The position numbers were made by a program, and so were the translations under genes. Shown here one piece after another: positions 8,723 through 17,406 of a stretch of DNA of 64,000 nt. This DNA comes from Pelagicoccus sp. SDUM812002 (lineage in GTDB: Bacteria > Verrucomicrobiota > Verrucomicrobiia > Opitutales > Opitutaceae), in assembly GCF_031127835.1 (NCBI RefSeq), contig NZ_JARXHX010000005.1:248001-312000 (forward strand), in the 5' to 3' direction. The notes beneath the pieces were generated by a model. That model saw nothing but the letters and a program-made list of their open reading frames with translations. It was not told the origin of the DNA and did no database searches. Every line of letters begins with the position of its first letter. Positions within the stretch are counted from its first letter, which is position 1.

Positions 8723-10210
8723 ATGGGATCACCTGCCGGTTCTTCCAAATTGAAGTCACGCAAGTCTGCCGTGAATCGCGTAAAAACGTATGTTCTGGAT
8801 ACAAACGTTTTGATTCATGATCCGCACTGCATCTTCAAATTCGACGACAACAATCTCGTTATTCCGATCGAAGTATTGGAAGAATTGGATTCTATCAAGA
8901 TGGAGCAAAGCTCTGAGCGGGGTAGGAATGCCCGTCGAGTCCATCGGATGCTGAGGGAGCTTCTGCCGGATTCGCGGTCGATGGCCGAAGGCGTCACTCT
9001 TGATACGGGAGGGACCTTGTCAGTTGTAATTAACAAATACATACACGACTCGGGGCAGCAGGTTCCAGAACGATTCAAGCAGTTTAAGTCTCTGCTGGAC
9101 TTCGAGAAGAAGGATAACCGAATTATTGCCGCGGCGTTGTTCGTGCAGGAAAATCTTCCCCCTCCGACCATCCTGGTATCCAAGGATATAAACGTTCAGC
9201 TCAAGGCAAGGGCAGTCGGGTTGGAGTCGCAGGATTACCTGAACGACAAAGCTCCTGAAGAGCCGGAGTTTCGATCGTATCGAAAGTTAGAGGTATCGAA
9301 ATACGAACTACAGCGTTTCGCGTCTGAAGGCGCATTCGAGCTCGTGGATTACGAAGAGAACAAACTATTCGTAAACGAATACGTACTGCTTGTTTCCGAT
9401 GAAGGTAAAACGATGCCGGCCAGGCACTACGGAGACGGAGTATTGCGAAAGCTCATTATCCCGGAATACGTTAAAGCTCCGGGAGGCGTGCCGATCCGCC
9501 CACGGAATTTAGAGCAACGCTTTTTCATGGATGCGCTTTTGGACGATACCATTTCGCTCATCACCTGTTATGGAAAAGCTGGCACGGGAAAGACTTTGCT
9601 TTCCACAGTGTGTGCGATCCATCAGGCAGTTTCGTCCTCGGATTGCAAATACGACGGAGTTTCAATATCTCGTCCGGTGATTGGAGTTGGCAAGGAGATC
9701 GGATTTCTTCCGGGCACCTTGGAAGAAAAGATGAACCCTTGGCTGCAACCTTACTACGACGCTCTGGAGGTTTTGATCCCGAGCAACGAGCCAAAGGAGC
9801 CGCAGTTCGAAAACAAGCGTCAGAGAAACAAGATGAAGGACAAGGAATCTACGGTTCCTGGGAAAGGTCCGCAAAAGCCTTACGAAAAACTCTTGGATAG
9901 CGGCCTCGTAGAAATCGAAGCGCTTTGCTTCATTCGCGGCCGCTCTATTTCTAATCGATTCTTTATTCTCGATGAAGCTCAGCAGCTCACGCCACACGAA
10001 GTCAAAACGGTGATCACTCGTATTTCCGAGGGATCGAAGATTGTACTCATTGGCGATCCCGCTCAAATCGACAATCCCTACGTCGACTCGCGAAGCAACG
10101 GACTGGTCTATTGTTCGAACCGAATGAAGGATCAAGGAATCGCCGCGCACGTGCAGCTCACGAAGGGCGAGCGTTCGTTGCTCGCGGAACTGGCAGCGGA
10201 TCTCCTTTAA
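8723..10210 (+). CDS. PIN domain-PhoH family ATPase
   Basis: This 495-residue protein is the PhoH2/YlaK type: an N-terminal PIN ribonuclease domain fused to a PhoH ATPase. The PIN start is visible as TYVLDTNVLIHDP, with the first acidic residue at D26. PIN acidic residues continue in VLEELD and in NRIIAAAL. The ATPase carries Walker A GKAGTGKT (about 284-291) and Walker B FFILDEAQQ (about 413-421), followed by the sensor-like IVLIGDPAQID. Family members couple RNA unwinding to RNA cleavage in the cytoplasm. A lysine- and glutamine-rich insert (about 352-385, NKRQRNKMKDKES) lies between the Walker motifs. It ends in a strong terminator and converges on def. Confidence 0.93.
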   Translation: MGSPAGSSKLKSRKSAVNRVKTYVLDTNVLIHDPHCIFKFDDNNLVIPIEVLEELDSIKMEQSSERGRNARRVHRMLRELLPDSRSMAEGVTLDTGGTLSVVINKYIHDSGQQVPERFKQFKSLLDFEKKDNRIIAAALFVQENLPPPTILVSKDINVQLKARAVGLESQDYLNDKAPEEPEFRSYRKLEVSKYELQRFASEGAFELVDYEENKLFVNEYVLLVSDEGKTMPARHYGDGVLRKLIIPEYVKAPGGVPIRPRNLEQRFFMDALLDDTISLITCYGKAGTGKTLLSTVCAIHQAVSSSDCKYDGVSISRPVIGVGKEIGFLPGTLEEKMNPWLQPYYDALEVLIPSNEPKEPQFENKRQRNKMKDKESTVPGKGPQKPYEKLLDSGLVEIEALCFIRGRSISNRFFILDEAQQLTPHEVKTVITRISEGSKIVLIGDPAQIDNPYVDSRSNGLVYCSNRMKDQGIAAHVQLTKGERSLLAELAADLL

Positions 10211-10234
10211 TTAGAGGAGGCAGCACACCTTTAC

Positions 10235-10272
10235 AGGGCAGGTCCGAATTGCGGGGACCTGCCTTTTCTTTT
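10235..10272 (+). terminator. Rho-independent terminator of phoH
   Basis: An 11-bp stem, built on GGCAGGTCC (10237-10245) and GGACCTGCC (10255-10263) and extended by a G-T and an A-T pair, has a 9-base loop and is followed by TTTTCTTTT. The other strand has no T-tract, so it serves phoH and not def. Confidence 0.88.
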
Positions 10273-10313
10273 GTCCATTTATCGTGAGGACGCTTTCGGA
10301 GCAGGCTGAGTGC

Positions 10314-10889
10314 CTATGCTCCGCGTCGCTTTAATCGCTGTAGCGTCTTGGTCTTGAGTGCGTTGACGGGTAGCTGGATTTTCTTCAGCACCTTTTTCCG
10401 CATTCGATCGGTGAAGAGGATGCCGTGCAGGTGGTCGACCTCATGCTGGATACAGCGGCCGAAGAGGCCGTCAGCCTCGATCACATGGGGATTTCCATGG
10501 ATATCTTGGTACTCACAGCGAATCTTTTCGACGCGTTCCACGTCGCCACGAATGTTAGGGAATGATAGGCAACCTTCCTCGTAGGCCAGGGGTTCGGAGC
10601 CAATGACTTCGACCTGTGGGTTGCACATTCCGATTGGCATGAAGAGGTCGAGAGGCGGTTTTGCCCCGTCGAGAGTGTATTCGAAATCCGGATCGCAGCC
10701 AGTCAGATCGACAACACAGAATTGTTTGGTCAATCCTACCTGTTGAGCGGCCAATCCGATGCCCTCTGCTTCGTACATCGTGTCCACCATATTGTCGAAG
10801 AGGGTGCGCAGCTCATCGTCGAACTCCGTGATTGGCTCGCCGGCTTTTTGCAGCACTTTATCCCCGTATTGAACTATTTGTAGTACCAT
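10314..10889 (-). CDS. def: Peptide deformylase
   Basis: This is a 191-residue metalloenzyme that removes the formyl group from the N-terminal methionine of new proteins at the ribosome. All three family motifs are intact: GIGLAAQQVG (43-52), EEGCLSF (104-110, the cysteine is a metal ligand) and QHEVDH (148-153, two histidine ligands and the catalytic glutamate). The length is slightly above the usual 165-185 because of a short loop (CDPDFEYTLDGAKPP) after strand three and a basic C-terminal tail ending LQRLKRRGA. In many genomes def is next to fmt. Here it stands alone, divergent from a membrane-protein pair and convergent with phoH. Confidence 0.96.
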   Translation of the reverse strand: MVLQIVQYGDKVLQKAGEPITEFDDELRTLFDNMVDTMYEAEGIGLAAQQVGLTKQFCVVDLTGCDPDFEYTLDGAKPPLDLFMPIGMCNPQVEVIGSEPLAYEEGCLSFPNIRGDVERVEKIRCEYQDIHGNPHVIEADGLFGRCIQHEVDHLHGILFTDRMRKKVLKKIQLPVNALKTKTLQRLKRRGA

Positions 10890-10962
10890 TGGTCTTCGTT
10901 TTTGACCTAACCAACACTTAGGCCAAATCTAGATCAAATTCTTTCTTCGCTCCCTTTAGCGC

Positions 10963-12657
10963 ATGTCAACGGACCCTAAAACCAACCGATCGCACAACAT
11001 TGCAGGCAGTTTTCTGCTGTTCTTGGGTGTATTGATTATCGCGTTCGGGTGGATGGTTCCATCGCGATTCAAGTCTGTACCCTTTCAGGTTATTCGCGAA
11101 GCCGGGCTCTCAGGCCCGAGCGTTTCGGAGCAGGGGCGTGCTTTATTGCTGGATGGTAACTACGGAGCAGCTCGCTTGATAGGGGATGCGGCGATGGAGC
11201 TCGAGGAAGCCAAGGCTGCCTTGCTGGTTTCCCAAGTCAGCATGGAGCTGGAGTCGAATCCTCAGTTGGCGCGTTGGGGGGCTTGGGACCCCTTTTTGGA
11301 GGCGGCTCTCAAGTCGGTACCGCTCGAGGACTATTCCTCCGAGCCGGGAACCCTAGGGATTCTGCTCGCGAAACCCTGTCTCGCCGCGGTTTCGGGGCTC
11401 TTGGAGAACTCTCGTAACCCGCTAGTCAAGGATCTGCTCGCAACCGGGGAGTTCACGACCTATCGCCGCCTCTTCCCCGTCACGAGCACCTCAGGCCGTC
11501 CGCTGGAGGTCACATTACTTGGGCTTGGGCTTTTGGCTCAAGGTGACCATTTCAGCGACTCTCTTCGAGCCGAGCTGAGAGGTTTGATACTCGATGCCAA
11601 GGCGACCGGCAACATCGGCACGCTGGAGGACTTTTACCTCGATACATTGTCTCTGTTGCGAGTTTTCGATTGGGGGCAACTCAAAGAAGTTTTCTTCAAG
11701 GTTCAGACGGGCGACGAGTTGAAGCGGCTGCGTTTTCTGCTACATCGCAAAAGCGATCGGCAAGCCCTGGTATTTGCCATGAGCCTCAACGCCGAGGTTC
11801 TGGATGACCTGTTTTCCTACCTGGAAGAATTTGGCGATTTAGGCTTCGAGCGGCTGGAGTCCTCCCTCGCAGCTGGGGTCGATGGATACCAGCTGGCGCT
11901 GCGCGAGCTGCTCCCGATCGAGATCCAAGCGGTCGAGAGATCCGGTTCGCTTGCGTCGATCGTCCAAGCAGCTATGTCTCCCTACAGTTTAAAGAACCCG
12001 CAGCTTTCGTTGGCGATCAAGTACGGTTCTTTCTTCCTCGGCTCTTTCGTCGCTTTATGGGGTATAAGTCTTTTTGGTCGTTTCTACCGAGAAACCATTT
12101 CGCCGGTTCTTGCTTTCACTCAGCGCATATTCGGAGCCGCTGCGTCCGTGTTAATATTTGCGGTATTGAGCGAACCTTATCTCTCTGCCGCCGGCTCGTT
12201 CGAAGGCTACGATTTTAACTTTGTCATGCCCGTCCTCACTCAGGTCGATGGGGAAATCCAAATTGTCGAAACCACCTCAACCACATCTATGCAACCAGCA
12301 ACCTTAATCACCATCGCCTTCTTCTTCCTGCTCCAGGCATTGGTCTTTCTCATCTGCATGCTCAAGGTGCGAGAGATTGAAAAGCGCTCACTCAATTCGC
12401 TTGTGAAGCTAAAGCTCATGGAGAACGAAGAGAACCTTTTCGACAGCGGACTTTATGTTGGTATCGCGGGTACTTGTATCGCATTGGTGATGCAGGTGAT
12501 CAACCTCGTCGACCACAACCTGCTCGCCGCATACTCCTCGAATCTCTTCGGTATCCTCTGTGTGGCGATCGTGAAGATCCGTCTGGTGCGACCTTACAAA
12601 ACCAAGCTCATTATGGAGGGCCAGGCGCAAATCGCCAGTCTCTCGGAAGAGTCGTAA
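10963..12657 (+). CDS. Polytopic membrane protein with MotA/ExbB-like C-terminal region (inferred)
   Basis: This 564-residue protein has an N-terminal membrane anchor (about 13-33), a long soluble region (about 35-345), two membrane segments at about 350-370 and 388-405, and a final block of three at about 446-468, 497-516 and 524-541. The final block resembles the MotA/TolQ/ExbB core: a helix, a short charged cytoplasmic loop (KVREIEKRSLNSLVKLKLM), a glycine-rich helix LYVGIAGTCIALV that recalls GLLGTVIGL, and a helix with small residues before a basic tail. The gene starts 73 bases from divergent def. The next gene, 21 bases on, encodes a protein with an Asp-bearing N-terminal helix, the expected partner type. 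No database family is claimed. The ion-channel reading is inference. Confidence 0.7.
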   Translation: MSTDPKTNRSHNIAGSFLLFLGVLIIAFGWMVPSRFKSVPFQVIREAGLSGPSVSEQGRALLLDGNYGAARLIGDAAMELEEAKAALLVSQVSMELESNPQLARWGAWDPFLEAALKSVPLEDYSSEPGTLGILLAKPCLAAVSGLLENSRNPLVKDLLATGEFTTYRRLFPVTSTSGRPLEVTLLGLGLLAQGDHFSDSLRAELRGLILDAKATGNIGTLEDFYLDTLSLLRVFDWGQLKEVFFKVQTGDELKRLRFLLHRKSDRQALVFAMSLNAEVLDDLFSYLEEFGDLGFERLESSLAAGVDGYQLALRELLPIEIQAVERSGSLASIVQAAMSPYSLKNPQLSLAIKYGSFFLGSFVALWGISLFGRFYRETISPVLAFTQRIFGAAASVLIFAVLSEPYLSAAGSFEGYDFNFVMPVLTQVDGEIQIVETTSTTSMQPATLITIAFFFLLQALVFLICMLKVREIEKRSLNSLVKLKLMENEENLFDSGLYVGIAGTCIALVMQVINLVDHNLLAAYSSNLFGILCVAIVKIRLVRPYKTKLIMEGQAQIASLSEES

Positions 12658-12678
12658 ACGCGCCACACGGCGAACGCG

Positions 12679-14160
12679 ATGAACAAGACCTTACTACTCA
12701 TTCTCTGCGACTTCTTGTTGCTCACCATTATCTCCATGTGGAAGACGGAGGAAGAACCTCCGCCGCCGTCAGAGGCTCCGAGCTCCGAGTCAGATAGCGT
12801 TAACGTATCCACTATGGCCATGATGGAGCAGGACCTTCTCGACACCTTGAAGTTCTCATTGGAGGAAGAGCAGGCCGAGCGCAATGAGCTGACGGAGGAC
12901 CTGGAAGCCAAGGCGGCTGAGATCGCCAAGCGGGAGGAAGAGCTTTCGCAGCGTCAACAGCGTATCCAAAATCTGGAGAATACTCTTACTGAAGCTGAGC
13001 AACGCGAACGGGAGCTTGCGGCCGAGAGAGAGGCGCTCGCTCGCGAAGCGGAAGAGCTGGAGAATCAAGTCACGGCAGTGCGCACCGACTACACCAGCGT
13101 TAGCCAGAAGCTAGCAGAAACGCAAAAGGAAGCCTTGGAGAACCAAGCCCAGTCGCGTCTCCTACAGCAAGAGTTGGAAAAGAAGCTCGCTGATATCGAA
13201 GCCAAGGAAGCAGCGTTAGAAGAGAGAGACAAAGCTCTCGCCGCTACACAGCGCCAGATGCAGGAGCTCGATGTTCAGTTTAAGATGAAGGATCAGGAAA
13301 ATTCTTTTCTGAAAAATTCAGTCAGTTCATTGAAGGGAGAAGTCGTTGCCGAACGTGAGGAGCGCCTACGCCTACAAGAACAATCCACCGTACTCGCACA
13401 AGGGGTGAGCGATCTCGCCGCTAGTTCGCAGGACCTGAGGCAAGAGCTACGCTCGAATTTTGAAATCAACGCGAATCAGCTCTTCAGCGATTTTAAGAAC
13501 AATCAGATACGGGCGAATTTTTCCGCGATCGAGCTTATGCGTAATCGCTTCGTGAATACGGAGGAAACGACATCTACGGTGCTCGTTAGCGATGGGACGA
13601 ATGTGTACGCGATAGCCCACATGGATAGCCTGCCGTTTGGTTTGAAGACTGTGCCTGACACTGTTCGTCAGATGAAGCTGAACTTAAGCCGAAGAGGCGA
13701 AACAGTTGCGTCCGACACGATGCAATTTCTCATGCTCGATCCTCGCATTACAGTGATCCCGTTGACGCCGGAAGAGGCCGAGCTTCTGGGAGGCAAGCCG
13801 TACCTCACCGCGATTGAACCCTTCAAGTTCGCCGAAGCTGTTTTGGTGAACCGACAAGGGGACTACTACGGCGAGGTCGAGTTCAAGCTCGATGCGGATA
13901 CGCCGGGCTTTGTTAAGATGCAGAACAGAATATTCAGTTCGATTTTCGGCGAGTTTTCGCCGTCAACAGGAGACTTGGTTTTGTCTAAGACAGGAGAACT
14001 CCTCGGGGTGATGGTGAATCGGCGCTACTGTGCTCTCGTAAATAATTTCGTCCCTGCATCGACCCTCGATCTGAGCGTACGACTCGACACGGGAGAACTG
14101 CAAACGACGCTTCGTTTGCTGAATAATCGCCTCAACGGTTTTCCGAACCCGCTGCAATAG
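12679..14160 (+). CDS. Membrane-anchored coiled-coil protein with MotB/ExbD-like helix and trypsin-like C-terminal domain (inferred)
   Basis: This 493-residue protein has three parts. The first 20 residues, MNKTLLLILCDFLLLTIISMW, form one membrane helix with an aspartate at position 11, as in ExbD, TolR and MotB. A proline/glutamate linker and a long coiled coil (about 50-260, rich in E, A, R, Q) follow. The C-terminal domain (about 285-493) looks like a divergent chymotrypsin-like beta fold: AIAHMDSL could hold the histidine, and STGDLVLSKTGELLGVMVN aligns in form with the SGGPLV...GEVIGI segment. A catalytic aspartate is not obvious. It is 21 bases downstream of the polytopic protein and almost certainly co-transcribed. 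Function is unknown. Confidence 0.7.
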   Translation: MNKTLLLILCDFLLLTIISMWKTEEEPPPPSEAPSSESDSVNVSTMAMMEQDLLDTLKFSLEEEQAERNELTEDLEAKAAEIAKREEELSQRQQRIQNLENTLTEAEQRERELAAEREALAREAEELENQVTAVRTDYTSVSQKLAETQKEALENQAQSRLLQQELEKKLADIEAKEAALEERDKALAATQRQMQELDVQFKMKDQENSFLKNSVSSLKGEVVAEREERLRLQEQSTVLAQGVSDLAASSQDLRQELRSNFEINANQLFSDFKNNQIRANFSAIELMRNRFVNTEETTSTVLVSDGTNVYAIAHMDSLPFGLKTVPDTVRQMKLNLSRRGETVASDTMQFLMLDPRITVIPLTPEEAELLGGKPYLTAIEPFKFAEAVLVNRQGDYYGEVEFKLDADTPGFVKMQNRIFSSIFGEFSPSTGDLVLSKTGELLGVMVNRRYCALVNNFVPASTLDLSVRLDTGELQTTLRLLNNRLNGFPNPLQ

Positions 14161-14776
14161 TAGCCGGCTGTTTTTTCTCTAGTACTTGGCTGAAAACGAG
14201 TCCCCCGAGGGTCTCTTTTGCAGCAACTATTTGAATGTTAGCGCTCCAATTGACTGTCGGTAGACTTTGCGTCTTAAGGCCTGCTCCCACACGGAAGCAA
14301 AAGTAGAGGCACTTTACCAAGAAGCGTTGCCAAGCTTTGTTTGCTTGGAAGTCGCTGTAAGCAATCAGGCCTCCATCTTTTAGGCTAGCCTCAAGCTGCG
14401 GCAGCAGTCTACAGATCGAATCCTGATCGAAGCAGTCGAGCACGAAGTGCAGTCCAATGAAGTCGTAGGCGTTCGTTGGGTACGAGAATTCTAAAGCCTC
14501 CGCAACGTACGACTCGAGCCGCTCGGAGTTATCGCCCGCTCGTCGTCTGGCAAATTCCTGCATGCGAGGGCTGAGGTCGATACTGTCGATAAGAATGTCA
14601 GGATTGCTCGCCAGAAGCTCCGCTGAGAAACGACCATCTCCGTCGCCTATGAGAAGCCCGCGTTGTCGGGCCCTCGCAAAAGGAAGACAGAAGCGTCGAA
14701 TATCCTGCAAGCGACTAGCGAAAGTGAGACGTTCGAGCGGCTCGTAAAGCTCAGCGAGTTGATCGAAGCTAGACAT
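14132..14776 (-). CDS. Class I SAM-dependent methyltransferase
   Basis: This 214-residue protein has a Rossmann-type methyltransferase core: the glycine motif GLLIGDGDGRFSAELL (about 40-55) for the SAM methionine end, the acidic residue ending strand two (IDSIDLSPRM), and the later SLKDGGLIAYSDF strand. Substrate is unknown. Its ATG overlaps the stop of the UbiA-like membrane protein by one base (TAATG on the minus strand), so the two are translationally coupled. The pairing suggests methylation of a prenylated or lipid product, but that is inference. Its 3' end overlaps the converging coiled-coil gene by 29 bases. Confidence 0.82.
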   Translation of the reverse strand: MSSFDQLAELYEPLERLTFASRLQDIRRFCLPFARARQRGLLIGDGDGRFSAELLASNPDILIDSIDLSPRMQEFARRRAGDNSERLESYVAEALEFSYPTNAYDFIGLHFVLDCFDQDSICRLLPQLEASLKDGGLIAYSDFQANKAWQRFLVKCLYFCFRVGAGLKTQSLPTVNWSANIQIVAAKETLGGLVFSQVLEKKQPATIAAGSENR

Positions 14777-15537
14777 TAGAACGCAACAAAAAGCAAAGGG
14801 CTAAGCAGGCAGAGGTCGGCTGATATACGAAGGGTGGGGATCTCGAATCGATGTTGGAAAAGGTGCAGGGCCACTATCCCGCTTTGAGCTAGGAAGGTGG
14901 CAGCAGCGACTTGGGAATCACGTGCCCAGAAAGCCAGTACGGTTGTCAGTCCCACGAGAATAGCGAGGATGCCTGCCCGCCGTGCGGCTTTCTGTTCGCC
15001 GCTGTGAGTCCAAGATCGGATATAGAGGCAGTTGCTAGTGAAGAGCATCCAGACGTAGATGGCTGTTAGGTAGGAACTAGCTGTGAACGGTAGAAAGAGC
15101 AGGGAGCTGGCGAGAACCAGCAGGGCGGTCAAAGAGGACTTAGCAAGAGCGTAGAAAGGGAGTTGTCTCCCTTTTTGGGCGAAAACCGAGTAGGCGAGGG
15201 CAATGCCCATGAGGACGAATCCGTGAATGAGCTGCGGTCTGTTGAGCTTCAAGAAGGCCAATGAACTCGCCAAAACGAGGACTGATATCCAAACCGCTAG
15301 AATGCGACTGCTGTGTTTCGCGTAAAACGCGTGTTGCTGGCTGAGGGGCTGGTGCCCTTTAAGGTTGTCGCACCAACGGTCGGCGGCGTATCCAAGCCAC
15401 ACTGACAGGAAAACGATTGCCGAATGGTACCAGGCCAGGCGGATGCCTTGTTCCTTTGCGAAGAGGACTTGCCATGTCACCGCGACCAGCGGTGCGTCGA
15501 GCGATAGGAAAGTGAGCCATTTAAGTCGTGCGAGCAT
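14776..15537 (-). CDS. UbiA-like polytopic membrane protein
   Basis: This 253-residue hydrophobic protein has seven or eight predicted membrane helices. After the second helix comes GYAADRWCDNLKG, resembling the Asp-rich first motif of UbiA-type prenyltransferases (NDxxDxxxD), here reduced to ADRWCDN. The second UbiA motif is not evident. So this is either a divergent prenyltransferase or a non-catalytic relative. I chose the ATG at 15535-15537. Longer in-frame starts reach into the divergent neighbour's promoter region and coding start. It lies upstream of, and is coupled to, the methyltransferase. Confidence 0.6.
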   Translation of the reverse strand: MLARLKWLTFLSLDAPLVAVTWQVLFAKEQGIRLAWYHSAIVFLSVWLGYAADRWCDNLKGHQPLSQQHAFYAKHSSRILAVWISVLVLASSLAFLKLNRPQLIHGFVLMGIALAYSVFAQKGRQLPFYALAKSSLTALLVLASSLLFLPFTASSYLTAIYVWMLFTSNCLYIRSWTHSGEQKAARRAGILAILVGLTTVLAFWARDSQVAAATFLAQSGIVALHLFQHRFEIPTLRISADLCLLSPLLFVAF

Positions 15538-15658
15538 CGATTTGGGCCTATGAAAGTGAATTGAGGGTCGCAGGCGAGGGAGTTTCCTGTGGTGCGGGAA
15601 ATTGAGAAGTCTGTCTTTTGCGTTTGGAAAAATTCGATGGGCTATCAGAAATGGGGCC

Positions 15659-16870
15659 ATGTCGGCTGACCAGATGGATTCGAGATCGAAGAGCCCCGAT
15701 GTTGTGGTGGTCTTGACCACCCAATGGCGAGCGTCCGCTTTCGGGTTTGCGGGAGACCCGAATGCGCGAACTCCCAATCTGGATCGTTTGGCGGATCGCT
15801 CGATATGGATTAAGCAGGCTGTGACGCCGCACCCCTTTGGCGTTTTCGCGAGGGCAGCGTTTTTGACAGGAACACGTTCCCCGACTAACGGCTTGAAGGA
15901 CTACTACGATACCTTGCCCGCTGATGCCCGAACGGTAGCGCACGCCTTCAGCGAGGGTGGTTATGACACAGCATTTTTCGGTAAATGGCAGCTTTTCGAG
16001 CGCGACCCGAACGCCCCTGTTGTTGGCGAGGCGCATGCTCGAGTAGTAGTGCCCGAGGAGCGCCGAGGCGGTTTCGGGCATTGGGAAGGCTTCGAGTCGG
16101 GATTTTTGTTAAACGATCCTTTGCTTCATGGAAGTGAGCTGCCGAAGCCGACGCACTTCGAGGGGTATCAAAGCGATGTTCTCGTGCAGCGGTTTTTGCG
16201 TTTTCGAGAAAATCGAGTGGCTGAACGCCCGCTTTTCGCAGTGCTAAGCTTTGATGCCCCTCATCCACCGTATGCCGCTGATGCATCGGGTCTTGCGGCG
16301 ATGAGTCCGGGACTGGTGCGGCTTCATAGAGGTACGTCTAAGAGCGAGGAAGATCGAGCACTCGCCCGTCGCGAGCTCTCGGGATACTACGCCCACATTG
16401 AAGCGACGGATCGAGCGATTGGTTCTTTGATCGAGGCCTTGGGCGAAAACGGTGGCATTTTTGCATTTAGCTCGGTCCACGGTGATATGCACGGAGTCGA
16501 CGGAAAATTCAGGAAAGGTTGGCCGGATGAGGAGGCGGTCCGGGTGCCGATGCTCGTCTCGGGCGCAGGCGAGCAAGGAGAGAATACCGATCTCTTGATG
16601 AGTCTGACGGATTTGGGGCCGACTTTGCTTGGCTTGGCATGCGTCGAAAGCGAGCTCGGCAGGGACGGATTAGACCTTTCGGATTGTTTGCGGGGGTCCG
16701 ATCCCGGGCCGACCCAGCAGGAAATATCGATGCCTAGCGTACCTCCTTTCGCCAAACAATGTCCTTATGTTTGGACCGCAAATCGAGTCGTGGGACGCAC
16801 GGAGGTGTTCCCCGAATTGGGTGAAAGTTTCACCATCGATCACGATGAGAAGTGGGATTTTGAGCCGTAG
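15659..16870 (+). CDS. Sulfatase-fold protein lacking catalytic residues (predicted pseudoenzyme)
   Basis: The overall layout over 403 residues is that of a type I sulfatase: strand PDVVVVL, TPNLDRLA, the helix FARAAFLTG, GYDTAFFGKW, APHPPY, and the late FAFSSVHGD. The key residues differ. The N-terminal Asp pair that binds calcium is Thr-Thr (20-21). The formylglycine site CxPxR reads G-V-F-A-R (61-65), so no Cys or Ser nucleophile exists. The late SDHG motif is SVHG (Val273). No signal peptide is seen from the chosen ATG at 15659, whereas most sulfatases are exported. An alternative ATG lies 57 bases upstream and another 15 bases downstream. The protein may bind a substrate or belong to a relative of the alkaline phosphatase superfamily with another chemistry. 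Confidence 0.75.
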   Translation: MSADQMDSRSKSPDVVVVLTTQWRASAFGFAGDPNARTPNLDRLADRSIWIKQAVTPHPFGVFARAAFLTGTRSPTNGLKDYYDTLPADARTVAHAFSEGGYDTAFFGKWQLFERDPNAPVVGEAHARVVVPEERRGGFGHWEGFESGFLLNDPLLHGSELPKPTHFEGYQSDVLVQRFLRFRENRVAERPLFAVLSFDAPHPPYAADASGLAAMSPGLVRLHRGTSKSEEDRALARRELSGYYAHIEATDRAIGSLIEALGENGGIFAFSSVHGDMHGVDGKFRKGWPDEEAVRVPMLVSGAGEQGENTDLLMSLTDLGPTLLGLACVESELGRDGLDLSDCLRGSDPGPTQQEISMPSVPPFAKQCPYVWTANRVVGRTEVFPELGESFTIDHDEKWDFEP

Positions 16871-16969
16871 GCAAATTCTTCCCTCGGCGTAAATGAGCCT
16901 AGCTTTAGATCTTTTTTAATTTTTTAAGTAGCTGAACAGGAAAGGTTAAAGAGGTTCTGTAGAGTTACA

Positions 16970-16983
16970 GGCATAGGCTTTGC
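16970..16983 (+). promoter_or_regulatory. Sigma-54 promoter of the flgB operon
   Basis: GG at 16970-16971 and GC at 16982-16983 have the exact 10-base separation of a -24/-12 promoter. The sequence ACAGGCAT-N5-TTGCTTA matches the three other flagellar copies in this window, except for two upstream bases. By the usual geometry transcription would start near 16995, one base before the flgB ATG. Confidence 0.75.
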
Positions 16984-16995
16984 TTAGTGCGAGGC

Positions 16996-17376
16996 ATGAT
17001 AGATGATCTGATGCAGCGCGAAAATTACGTCCTGGCCAAGAAGCTGTTGGATGTATCCCACGCAAAGCAGAACGCGATCGCCTCGAACTTGGCGAACGTG
17101 GAAACACCTGGCTATAAGCGCATCGACATTGAGACCAGCTTTGATGCCCAGCTCAAACGGGCCGCCGCTTCCAATGACGTGCAGGGGATCCGCAACCTTC
17201 AGTTCCGCACGGTGCAGGATCTGAACTCTCCTAATCAACGTGCAGACGGCAACAACGTGCAGATCGACCAGGAGCTGCTAGCGATGCAGAAGAACGCCAT
17301 CCAGTACGAATTCCTAGCGAACTATACCTCGAACTCTCTCAACCGTCTGACGACCGCCATCTCCGGCCGAATCTAA
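16996..17376 (+). CDS. flgB: Flagellar basal-body rod protein FlgB
   Basis: This 126-residue protein forms part of the proximal rod. It has the family's N-terminal pattern: MIDDLM, then LLDVSHAKQNAIASNLANVETPGYKR (about 16-41, ending in the NxxTPGY motif shared by rod and hook proteins) and a C-terminal helix (LLAMQKNAIQYEFLANYTSNSLNRLTTAI). I prefer the ATG at 16996, because FlgB proteins normally start MIDxL. A GTG at 16987 would lie upstream of the predicted transcript start. There is no Shine-Dalgarno sequence. It is the first gene of the first flagellar operon, with flgC 30 bases on. Confidence 0.95.
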   Translation: MIDDLMQRENYVLAKKLLDVSHAKQNAIASNLANVETPGYKRIDIETSFDAQLKRAAASNDVQGIRNLQFRTVQDLNSPNQRADGNNVQIDQELLAMQKNAIQYEFLANYTSNSLNRLTTAISGRI

Positions 17377-17406
17377 ACGATCACCTCTAATAGATAGATA
17401 CGCGCT

